A stretch of 64,000 nt of DNA from DASVFB01 sp963815965 (GTDB taxonomy: Bacteria > Actinomycetota > Thermoleophilia > Gaiellales > Gaiellaceae): contig CAWFIT010000001.1 in the NCBI GenBank assembly GCA_963815965.1, forward strand, positions 434,001-498,000, written 5' to 3'. The notes under the pieces were generated by a model. That model was not told the origin of the DNA, ran no database searches, and worked only from the letters and a program-made list of their open reading frames with translations. Positions 16,017 through 25,228 of this stretch are shown here, piece after piece; positions within the stretch are counted from its first letter, which is position 1; every line of letters begins with the position of its first letter. The translations under genes and the position numbers were made by a program.

Positions 16017-17845
16017 TCGTCGACGCGCTCGACGACCATCACGAGGATCACGCCCTGCACGACGTCGCGCGGTCCAACGAGGGGATCGAACGTGATCGCG
16101 CATTCGACCGGCTGACCTCGACGGTTGTGCCCTTGGAGCACGAGCTCGCCCTGCGGCTCGTCGGCCAGAACCTTCCGAATCGGATCGCGCAGCCCGTCTG
16201 CTGCGATCCCGATGTCGAGGTTGAGCAAGTGCTCGCCGCGCACTTCGTCCGCGCGTAGTCCCCACGTGTCCGCGGCCGCGCGGCTCCACGCGACGATGCT
16301 CAGGTCGCTGTCGACGACGACGATGCTCTGGTGCACGCTCGACAGGATCGACGAGAGGAACGCGTTCGCGTGCAACGCCTCGTCCGTCCGCTCGCTCATC
16401 TCCTCGTTCATCGCCTCGAGCTCCTCGTTCGTCGACTGCAGCTCCTCGTTCATCGTCTCGAGTTCCTCGTTCGTCGACTGCAGCTCCTCGTTCGTGGTTT
16501 CGAGCTCCTCGTTCGTCGACTGGAGCTCCTCGTTTGTGGTCTCGAGCTCCTCGACGGTCGACTGCAGCTCCTCGTACGCGCTCTCGAGGTCGCGCCGAGC
16601 GCGCTCGAGGTCGTCCTGCAGTGTGCGGTAGCGCGTGATGTCGGCGAACGAGATGGACACGCCGGCGTGCGCACCGCCCTGACTGATCAGCGGCGAGATC
16701 TGCACGTCGAGGTGCCGCGCCGTGCCGTCCGCCTTCGTCCAGATCACGTCCTGCGTCAGCACGTGTCGGCGCTCCGCCTCGACCTGGTCGATCAGCGAGC
16801 GCAGGTCGAGCGGTTTGTAGGAGATCTGCAGATCGCGGAGCGGCCGCCCCACGTCCGATGCGTCGAGGCCGAACATTGCGCGCGCCGCGTGGTTGATCGC
16901 GGAGACATGCCCGTCGAGGCCGACGATGATCTGCGCGAGCCGAGCCTGCTCGAAGGCCGTGTCGCGCAATTTCGAGTCCGCATCGCGCTCGGGTAGCGGC
17001 GACGCCCGGCGGACCATCCGCGGCTCGACGTACATGCCGTGGTTCCTGACGAAGATGCGCCGCGAGACGTCGTACGGCTCGAACAGGCTGCTGCGGCTGT
17101 GTAGGGCCTCGGCCTTGCCGAGCATCATGTAACCGCGGGGCCGTAGGGCGAAGAAGAAGTTGCTGAGGATCCGATCCTGCGCCTCCTGCCCGAAGTACAT
17201 GAGCGTGTTGCGTGACACCAGCAGGTCGACGCGTGAGATCGGCGGATCCTGGAGCAGGTCGTTGCGACCGAAGATAACCGCCCGGCGAAACCCGTTTCGG
17301 AAGCTGTAGCTGCCGTCGACGTTCTCGAAGTAGCGCTCGCGCAGCTCCTCGGGCACGTCCTTCACCTCTTTCTCTGTGTACGCAGCATGGCGCGCGTACC
17401 GCAGCGCGTCGTCGTCGACGTCGGTGGCGTAGATCTTGACGTTCTCGCGGAGCTCGTCCTTGCCGAGCGCCTCCGCGAAGAGCATTGCGAGCGTGTAGGA
17501 CTCCGCGCCGTTCGCACAGCCGGCCGACCAGACGCGTACAGGGCGCTCTCCTTCGCTCTGCTCGAGAGTCCTCGGCACGATCTCGGCCGCGACGTACTCC
17601 CACGAGGCCGGATCGCGGAAGAAGGTAGTCACGTTGATCAGGATCGCGTCGAAGAGCGCGGCGAACTCCGCGGGCTCGCGCTCGAGCAGCTCTCGGTAAG
17701 CGTCGTAGTCGTTCGCGCGGACGGCATCCATTCGCTTCTGCACGCGGCGCATCAGGGTCGGGCGCTTATACCCCGTGTAGTCGAAGCCGCGGTTGTCCCG
17801 GACGAACTCGAGCAGCGCCTCGAACTCGGGATCCGGAGCGCTCAC
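16013..17845 (-). CDS. CheR-type methyltransferase with coiled coil and PAS domains
   Basis: 610 residues. CheR N-terminal helices at 5-70, and the SAM-binding methyltransferase at 80-270 (VWSAGCANGAESYTLAML, YATDVDDDALRYAR, FRNGFRRAVIFGRNDLL). A PAS domain sits at about 300-410 (IIVGLDGHVSAINHAARAM) and another at about 490-605 (SSVHQSIVVVDSDLSIVAWS). Between them lies a perfect-looking coiled coil built on the 14-residue repeat EELQSTNEELETTN, which is also visible in the DNA at about 16390-16580. This is the CheR half of CheB/CheR-PAS sensory proteins, where the two are usually fused; here CheB is a separate upstream gene overlapping by four bases. No CheA or MCP is nearby. Confidence 0.9.
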   Translation of the reverse strand: MSAPDPEFEALLEFVRDNRGFDYTGYKRPTLMRRVQKRMDAVRANDYDAYRELLEREPAEFAALFDAILINVTTFFRDPASWEYVAAEIVPRTLEQSEGERPVRVWSAGCANGAESYTLAMLFAEALGKDELRENVKIYATDVDDDALRYARHAAYTEKEVKDVPEELRERYFENVDGSYSFRNGFRRAVIFGRNDLLQDPPISRVDLLVSRNTLMYFGQEAQDRILSNFFFALRPRGYMMLGKAEALHSRSSLFEPYDVSRRIFVRNHGMYVEPRMVRRASPLPERDADSKLRDTAFEQARLAQIIVGLDGHVSAINHAARAMFGLDASDVGRPLRDLQISYKPLDLRSLIDQVEAERRHVLTQDVIWTKADGTARHLDVQISPLISQGGAHAGVSISFADITRYRTLQDDLERARRDLESAYEELQSTVEELETTNEELQSTNEELETTNEELQSTNEELETMNEELQSTNEELEAMNEEMSERTDEALHANAFLSSILSSVHQSIVVVDSDLSIVAWSRAAADTWGLRADEVRGEHLLNLDIGIAADGLRDPIRKVLADEPQGELVLQGHNRRGQPVECAITFDPLVGPRDVVQGVILVMVVERVDD

Positions 17846-18441
17846 GCGACGACGGCGTTGCCGACGGGCTCGCGCGCCAGCCGGTCGACGAGCGCGGGGA
17901 TGTCCGCGAGCGGCGCAACGTGTGCGGAAGGAACGGCCGCGATCGCGTGCGACGGCATATCCGGGTACAGCGCGTCCCTGGGATCCTGGACGACTACCGT
18001 CCCACCTTCGGTCGCGACTGCGAGCGCTCCGGCTGCACCGTCGTCGAGCGCGCCGGTGAGCACGAGCGCGATTGCGCCCGGGCCGAACGCGTGCGCGACG
18101 CTGCGAAAGAGCGAGTCGATGGCCGGCCGGTGAAAGTGCTCGTGCGGCCCGCGCACGACACGGACCTCTTCGAGCTCGGCAAGGAGATGGAAGTCGGGCG
18201 GCGCGACGTAGATCCGCCCGGCCGCGAGCGGCTCGCGGTCGCGCGCGTGGCCCGCAGTCAGCGGGCCTGCACGGTCGAGGATCGCGGGCAGGTTGCTCGC
18301 CGAGAACGCCGGTACGTGCAGCACGACGAGCACGGGAACCGGGAAGTCGGCGGGCAGCGCGGCTGCGAGGTACGTCAGCGCCTCCACGCCGCCGGCCGAG
18401 GTGCCGACAGCCAGGGCCCGCGCTGCTAAGCGGGTGGTCAC
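17842..18441 (-). CDS. Stand-alone CheB methylesterase domain protein
   Basis: 199 residues, all catalytic domain with no receiver domain. The Ser-His-Asp triad is visible: VGTSAGGVEAL (Ser), VLVVLHVP (His) and LTGALDDGAAGAL (Asp). It overlaps the CheR-PAS gene by ATGA, so the two are translationally coupled. Such receiver-less CheB partners are found with CheR-PAS sensor proteins rather than motility chemotaxis systems; the function here is probably signal transduction to the nearby RsbW-like ATPase or a histidine kinase (inference). Confidence 0.9.
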   Translation of the reverse strand: MTTRLAARALAVGTSAGGVEALTYLAAALPADFPVPVLVVLHVPAFSASNLPAILDRAGPLTAGHARDREPLAAGRIYVAPPDFHLLAELEEVRVVRGPHEHFHRPAIDSLFRSVAHAFGPGAIALVLTGALDDGAAGALAVATEGGTVVVQDPRDALYPDMPSHAIAAVPSAHVAPLADIPALVDRLAREPVGNAVVA

Positions 18442-18450
18442 GGATTCAGC

Positions 18451-18882
18451 TTACGACCGAAGCCTGCGGCGCATCAATATTTCCGTTCCATCGCCGCCCC
18501 GCGTGACCTCGACCGTGTCCATGAGCGCGCCGATCATGCGCAAACCTCGGCCGCGCGTTCCCCCCGCGGTGGCATCAGTCCAGGCGCCGAAGTCGCGAAC
18601 GGAGAGGAGCAGCTCGTCGCCCACTCGCCCCGCCTGGACCTCGAACGCCGGCCGCCCTGGGCGGCCAGGGTGCTCGACCGCATTCGCGCACGCCTCGGAA
18701 CAGGCGAGGGTGATGTCGACCGCGTCTTCGGGCGAGATGCCGCGCTCGTCGAGCCAGCGGCGGAGCTCGTAGCGCACGAGCGCAACCGCCTGAGGCATGC
18801 GAGCGAGCCGCAGAGAGAACGTGTCGCCCTGATCGCCGACGCCCCGCCCTTCTGCCTCGCGGAGCGTTTGCATCAGCCGCAT
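18451..18882 (-). CDS. RsbW-like anti-sigma-factor ATPase domain protein
   Basis: 143 residues from ATG 18882, chosen because GGAGGG sits at 18891-18896; a frame extension to 19041 exists but looks non-coding. GHKL-fold ATPase motifs: CSEACANAVEHPGRPGRP (N-box), RDFGAWTDATAGG, and GRGLRMIGALMDTVEV (G-boxes). Such proteins bind sigma factors or anti-sigma antagonists and can phosphorylate the antagonist. It lies 9 bp upstream of the CheB-CheR pair on the same strand, suggesting that the methylation module feeds a partner-switch (inference). Confidence 0.85.
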   Translation of the reverse strand: MRLMQTLREAEGRGVGDQGDTFSLRLARMPQAVALVRYELRRWLDERGISPEDAVDITLACSEACANAVEHPGRPGRPAFEVQAGRVGDELLLSVRDFGAWTDATAGGTRGRGLRMIGALMDTVEVTRGGDGTEILMRRRLRS

Positions 18883-19086
18883 CGCGACACCCTCCGCCCG
18901 AGCGCGGCCGGAAGCCGCGTGCCGTCGGAGCAGATCGGACTGCGCCCTTGTGTTCCGGGCGCGCCGCCAAACCGCCTCGGATTGGGGATCGCCGTCCACG
19001 TGCCTTCTCACGTTCAAGCTCCCCGGTTGCGTTCGATTCAAACGCCCGGGGACGATGCCTCCGCCTCAACGAGCGATAATCGGCGC

Positions 19087-21846
19087 ATGGCTGTGCCCGT
19101 AGGCGAGCGGCGCATCGTCTCGGTGCTTCTCGCCGATATCGCCGACTCGACCGCGATCGGCGAGAGGCTCGGGCCGGAGCGCTCCAAGTTCCTCTTCGAC
19201 GAGGTGACGCGCCTGCTCTCCGGCGAGGTGAAGCGCTTCGGCGGCACGATCGCCCAGCTCACCGGGGACGGGCTGTACGCGCTCTTCGGCGTGCCGCAAG
19301 CACACGACGACGACGCTGAGCGCGCCGTGCGCGCGGCGCTCGCGATGCAGGCCGTGCTTGTCGGTTACTCGAAGGACGTGCAGGAGGCGTACGACGTCGA
19401 GCTCGCCGGTCGCGTCGGCGTGAACACCGGCCCCGTCGTGCTGCTACCCGACGACGCTCCCGACGAGGAGCGCTTCAACGCACTCGGCGACACGGTCAAC
19501 ACCGCGGCGCGCCTGCAGTCCGCCGCCGGCCGCGGCGGAGTCGCCGTCAGCCCGGCGACCGCACAGCAGATCGGCGGAGCGTTCGATCTCGAGTCGATCG
19601 GCGAGCTCGACCTCAAGGGCAAATCCGCTCCGCTCGAAGTCTTCCGCGTCGGGGCCGAGCGGCAGCGGGAGGCACGCACGTTGTCGCCGCTGGTCGGCCG
19701 CGACGCCGAGGTCGCGGCGCTCGACGACGTGATGCTCGATCTTGCCGAGGGCCGCGGCGCAATCGTCGCGATCACCGGCGAGCCCGGCATTGGCAAGAGC
19801 CGTCTGATCGCGGAGGTGCGTCTCCGCGCCGAGGACCGCGTGCGCTTCTTCGGCACGCAAGGCATCTCCTACGCGGAGGACGTTCCGTACTACCCGTTGC
19901 GCGAGCTGCTGCGCGCGTGCCTCGGCCTCGGCGTGGCGGATCCCGAGGCGCGCGTTCGGCTCGAGCTGAAAGCGCAGCTCGCGGCGGCGCTCGGCGAGCA
20001 GGCGGATGCGTACTACCCGTTTCTCGCGTCGCTTCTCGGGCTCGCGCTCGAGGCCGACGCGGCGCAGCAGCTCGACGCTCTCGCCCGTGACTCGGTGCAG
20101 CGGCAGTCGCACGAAGCGGTCGCCGAGCTCGTGCGAGCGCTCGCCCGCGAGCGTCCTGTCTGCCTCGTCCTCGAGGATCTCCACTTCGCCGACGAGCCGA
20201 CGCTCGAGCTGTTCGAGGAGCTGCTCCAGCTCGCGGAGGAGGAGCCGGTCGCGCTCCTGCTCGCTTATCGGCACGACCCGGACCTGCGTTCATGGGAGCT
20301 CGGCGAGGCGGCGCGGCGCCGCTACCGGCATCGCTTCCGCGAGCTCCTTCTCGAGCGGCTCGACGCATCCGACGGGGCGCGGCTCGCGTCAGCGGCGGCC
20401 GGACGCGATCTTCCCGACGACGTCGCAGCGCAGCTCGCCGAGCGAACGGGCGGCAATCCCCTCTTCCTCGAGGAGGCGGCGCGCGACGCGGTCGAGCGCG
20501 GCGACGGCGCGGCCGTGCCCGCTGCGATCCAGGAGACACTGCAGGCGCGGCTCGACCGGCTCGCGCCCGACGTCCGGGACGTCGCCTCGGTCGCGTCCGT
20601 CGTCGGCCGCAGCTTCGGCCTGCCGCTGCTGGAACGGCTCGTCCCGCCCGAGCGGCTGCGCCCCGCGCTCTCGGAGCTGCAGCGGCTCGACCTCGTCGTC
20701 GAAGAGCGGCGGCGGCCGACGCCGGAGTACCGCTTCCGGCACGGCCTCGTGCGCGAGGCCGCGTACTCGAGTCTGCTCGACCAGCGCCGCCGCGATCTCC
20801 ACCGCGTCGTCGGCACGACGCTGGAAGAGCTTGGACAGGACGAGCTGTCGGAGGCGTACGGCCTGCTGGCGCACCACTTCGCGGAGGCGGACGAGCCGGA
20901 GCGCGCGGCGCGCTACCTCCTCGACGCAGGCAACGCGGCGCGCGACGTGTACGCCGACGAGGAGGCGATAGCCAACTACCGGCGCGCGCTTTCCTTTCTC
21001 GACCGGCTCGGCGATGCGGGGCGCTCGCGAGAGGTGCTGTTCAAGATCGCGCTAACGCACCACCTCGCGTTCGACTTCGAGGCGGCGAATGCCGCGTGGG
21101 CGGAGGCGTTCACCCACCCGCGCCCGCAACCCGCCGCCGGGCCGGCCCCGACCGAGCGGCTCGAGACGTCGATGCTGCGTCCGCACGGCTGGGTGCCCGG
21201 TCACGGCTACGACATCATGGCGTGGGCGTTCGCGCCGAACTTCTTCCGCGGCCTGCTGCGTCTGGAGCGCGGGCTCGACGTCGTCCCCGATCTCGCCGAG
21301 CGCGTCGCGGTGTCGGCGGACGGCTGCACATACGTGTTCCAGTTGCGCGAGGGCCTTCGCTGGAGTGACGGCGAGCCGCTCGGCGCAGCCGACTTCGCCT
21401 CAGACGTACGCGGCGATGCGCGAGCAGGACGTCCCCACCGCTCACCTCCTGTACGACGTCGACGCGCGAGCCGTGGACGAGTTGACGCTGGAGCTCCGCT
21501 TGCCGGAGCCGGTGGCACACATTCCCTACCTCTTCGCGCAGCTTCCGTTCTTCCCGTGGCCGCGGCACAAGTTGGAGGAGCTCGGCGCGGAATGGCACGC
21601 CGAAGCCAAGCTCGTCGGCAACGGACCGTTCGCGCTCGCCGACGCGAACGAGGAGCGTGTCGTCTTCACGCGGAATCCCCACTGGCCCTCGTTCACGTCC
21701 AACGTCGCCGAGCTCACGATCTACATCGCTCGATCCCTTCGGGTCGCGCGACGAGTGGCAAGCGGGGCGCCTCGACTTCGTCTTCATCGCCCAGATGGAT
21801 CTCGACGAGTTTCCCGGCGCATCCATCCTCCGCACGCCCGCGTTGA
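19087..21846 (+). CDS. Class III nucleotidyl cyclase - ATPase - TPR - peptide-binding fusion (N-terminal part, frameshifted)
   Basis: Starts at ATG 19087 (divergent from the RsbW-like gene). Residues 5-195 form a class III cyclase domain (RIVSVLLADIADSTAIGERL, GGTIAQLTGDGLYALFG, FNALGDTVNTAARLQ). A STAND/AAA-type ATPase follows with Walker A GEPGIGKS at 231-238 and Walker B LVLEDLHFADE, then helical TPR-like repeats to about 690. After that an SBP_bac_5 (oligopeptide-binding) domain begins: LRPHGWVPGHGYDIM, LAERVAVSADGCTYVFQLRE. Homology leaves this frame at about 21405 (after GAADFAS), continues one base on to about 21733, then one base on again (next entry); the rest of this frame to 21846 is nonsense. 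One extra base at each point would restore a protein of about 1,160 residues. Confidence 0.82.
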   Translation: MAVPVGERRIVSVLLADIADSTAIGERLGPERSKFLFDEVTRLLSGEVKRFGGTIAQLTGDGLYALFGVPQAHDDDAERAVRAALAMQAVLVGYSKDVQEAYDVELAGRVGVNTGPVVLLPDDAPDEERFNALGDTVNTAARLQSAAGRGGVAVSPATAQQIGGAFDLESIGELDLKGKSAPLEVFRVGAERQREARTLSPLVGRDAEVAALDDVMLDLAEGRGAIVAITGEPGIGKSRLIAEVRLRAEDRVRFFGTQGISYAEDVPYYPLRELLRACLGLGVADPEARVRLELKAQLAAALGEQADAYYPFLASLLGLALEADAAQQLDALARDSVQRQSHEAVAELVRALARERPVCLVLEDLHFADEPTLELFEELLQLAEEEPVALLLAYRHDPDLRSWELGEAARRRYRHRFRELLLERLDASDGARLASAAAGRDLPDDVAAQLAERTGGNPLFLEEAARDAVERGDGAAVPAAIQETLQARLDRLAPDVRDVASVASVVGRSFGLPLLERLVPPERLRPALSELQRLDLVVEERRRPTPEYRFRHGLVREAAYSSLLDQRRRDLHRVVGTTLEELGQDELSEAYGLLAHHFAEADEPERAARYLLDAGNAARDVYADEEAIANYRRALSFLDRLGDAGRSREVLFKIALTHHLAFDFEAANAAWAEAFTHPRPQPAAGPAPTERLETSMLRPHGWVPGHGYDIMAWAFAPNFFRGLLRLERGLDVVPDLAERVAVSADGCTYVFQLREGLRWSDGEPLGAADFASDVRGDARAGRPHRSPPVRRRRASRGRVDAGAPLAGAGGTHSLPLRAASVLPVAAAQVGGARRGMARRSQARRQRTVRARRRERGACRLHAESPLALVHVQRRRAHDLHRSIPSGRATSGKRGASTSSSSPRWISTSFPAHPSSARPR

Positions 21847-22571
21847 GCACCGAGTACGTCGGCTTTCCCGATCACGCGCCGTTCGACGACGTCCGCGTCC
21901 GCCGGGCGCTCGCGCATGGCCTCGACCGAGCTCCGCTCATCAGGGGCACGGGGAACGCTCCCGCGCACGGAGGTTTTCTGCCGCCGGCGATGCCCGGGCA
22001 CTCGCACGATCTCGCGCCGGCGTACGACATCGACCGCGCGCGAGCGCTCCTCGCTGAGGCGGGGTATCCCGACGGTCGAGGCTTGCCGGAGCTTCGGCTC
22101 ATTCATGCCGACCCCGGGGTCGGCCCGGACTTCCGCCGAGACACCGAGGCGAAGTGGGAGTCTCAATGGCGCGAGCTCGGCGTGCGCGTCCGGCAGGAGT
22201 GGGTCGGCTTCGACGAGCTGCGGGCCGAGGTCGAGGTCGGCCCGTCGTTCTGGGACTGGGGCTGGGTGAGCGACTACCCCGATCCTGACGGAATGCTCGG
22301 GACCTTCGTCGCGTCGATGCCGATCGCACCGGACGACGAGCTGTCGAGGCTGCTCGAGCAGGCTCGCTCGCTACGCGCCCGTGACGAGCGCCTGGAGCTC
22401 TATCGCGAGGCCGACCGCCGGCTCGTTGCCGAATCGGTACGCGTCGTGCCGACGATCTACGACAGCTGGTTCGTCGTACACCGACCGCACGTCGAGGGGA
22501 TGTGGACGCATCCGATGGGCGTCGGCCCGCTCGACGAGGTGATTGTCCGTCGCTCCGTCAGTCCGGGGTAG
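21657..22571 (+). CDS. C-terminal part of the cyclase/peptide-binding fusion
   Basis: From about 21735 this frame reads SLDPFGSRDEWQAGRLDFVF and on through the second lobe of an SBP_bac_5 domain (VGFPDHAPFDDVRVRRALAH, PGHSHDLAPAYDIDRARALL, WDWGWVSDYPDPDGML) to the stop at 22571. The missing 110 residues between the two pieces lie in the third frame (21407-21733: YAAMREQDVPTAHLLYDVDA...). It has no start signal of its own, so it is the tail of the gene at 19087. The next gene begins 5 bp after the stop. Confidence 0.8.
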   Translation: MSSSRGIPTGPRSRPTSPSSRSTSLDPFGSRDEWQAGRLDFVFIAQMDLDEFPGASILRTPALSTEYVGFPDHAPFDDVRVRRALAHGLDRAPLIRGTGNAPAHGGFLPPAMPGHSHDLAPAYDIDRARALLAEAGYPDGRGLPELRLIHADPGVGPDFRRDTEAKWESQWRELGVRVRQEWVGFDELRAEVEVGPSFWDWGWVSDYPDPDGMLGTFVASMPIAPDDELSRLLEQARSLRARDERLELYREADRRLVAESVRVVPTIYDSWFVVHRPHVEGMWTHPMGVGPLDEVIVRRSVSPG

Positions 22572-22575
22572 TCGC

Positions 22576-23217
22576 ATGGGCTGCTGTAACGCGCGTGGGT
22601 GTGACCGTCTCTTCAACGAGAAGTTCGCGCGCCGGATGGCGAAGCGTTACCGGAAGCGCGGCCTCGACAAGACCGCGCGACGCATGGTCGAGTTCCTCGA
22701 GCGGCGCGGTCTCGACGGCGCGACGGTGCTCGAGGTTGGCGGCGGCGTCGGCGAGATCCAGATCGAGCTGCTCGAGCGCGGCGCCGCGCGCGCGGTCAAC
22801 CTCGAGCTATCACCGGGTTACGACGACGAGGCGTACCGGCTGCTGGAGGAGCACGGCCTCGCGGACCGAGCGGAGCGGCGTTTGCACGACATCGCCGTCG
22901 AGCCGGAAGGCATCGAGCCGGCGGATGTCGTCGTCCTGCACCGCGTGGTGTGCTGCTACCCGGACTACGAGCGGCTGCTCGGCGCAGTCGCGGAGCATGC
23001 GCGCCAGGCGGTCGTGTTCAGCTATCCGCCGGGCAACGTGCTTTGGCGAACGTGGGTTGCAGGCGCGAATCTCGCGATGAGGCTGTTGCGCCGCGAGTAT
23101 CGGGCGTTCGTCCATCCGCCGCGCGCGATGCTCTCGGTGCTCGAGCGGCGAGGACTCCGTGCGACGTTCGCGCGCCACAGCCTCGTCTGGCAGGTCGCCG
23201 GGCTCGAACGCGCCTGA
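22576..23217 (+). CDS. SAM-dependent methyltransferase
   Basis: 213 residues, ATG 5 nt after the fusion gene's stop. It begins with a conserved Cys cluster (MGCCNARGCDRLFNEKFARR) and continues as a class I methyltransferase: VLEVGGGVGEIQIELLERG (motif I), VNLELSPGYD (motif II), ADVVVLHRVVCCYPD (motif IV). The Cys-rich start plus FNEKFA...Y is seen in a group of actinobacterial small methyltransferases related to Mg-protoporphyrin methyltransferases; the substrate here is unknown. Likely co-transcribed with the fusion gene. Confidence 0.85.
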   Translation: MGCCNARGCDRLFNEKFARRMAKRYRKRGLDKTARRMVEFLERRGLDGATVLEVGGGVGEIQIELLERGAARAVNLELSPGYDDEAYRLLEEHGLADRAERRLHDIAVEPEGIEPADVVVLHRVVCCYPDYERLLGAVAEHARQAVVFSYPPGNVLWRTWVAGANLAMRLLRREYRAFVHPPRAMLSVLERRGLRATFARHSLVWQVAGLERA

Positions 23218-23239
23218 GCGGAGCTACGATCGGAAGCTC

Positions 23240-25186
<1,947 letters not shown>

Positions 25187-25228
25187 AGGTAAGCGCGAGG
25201 CCAAAGAACCGACCCAGAGACTGCCCGA

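Noticed and set aside
16390..16580. DNA repeat (GTTCGTCGACTGCAGCTCCTC units) that could suggest a CRISPR-like array
   Set aside because: It is in frame and encodes the EELQSTNEELETTN coiled coil of the CheR-PAS protein, with no spacers.
15339..17603. A 754-codon open frame antisense-offset to the CheR-PAS gene on the minus strand
   Set aside because: It shares the strand with CheR-PAS in another frame, is arginine-rich without domains, and exists only because high-GC codons leave few stops.
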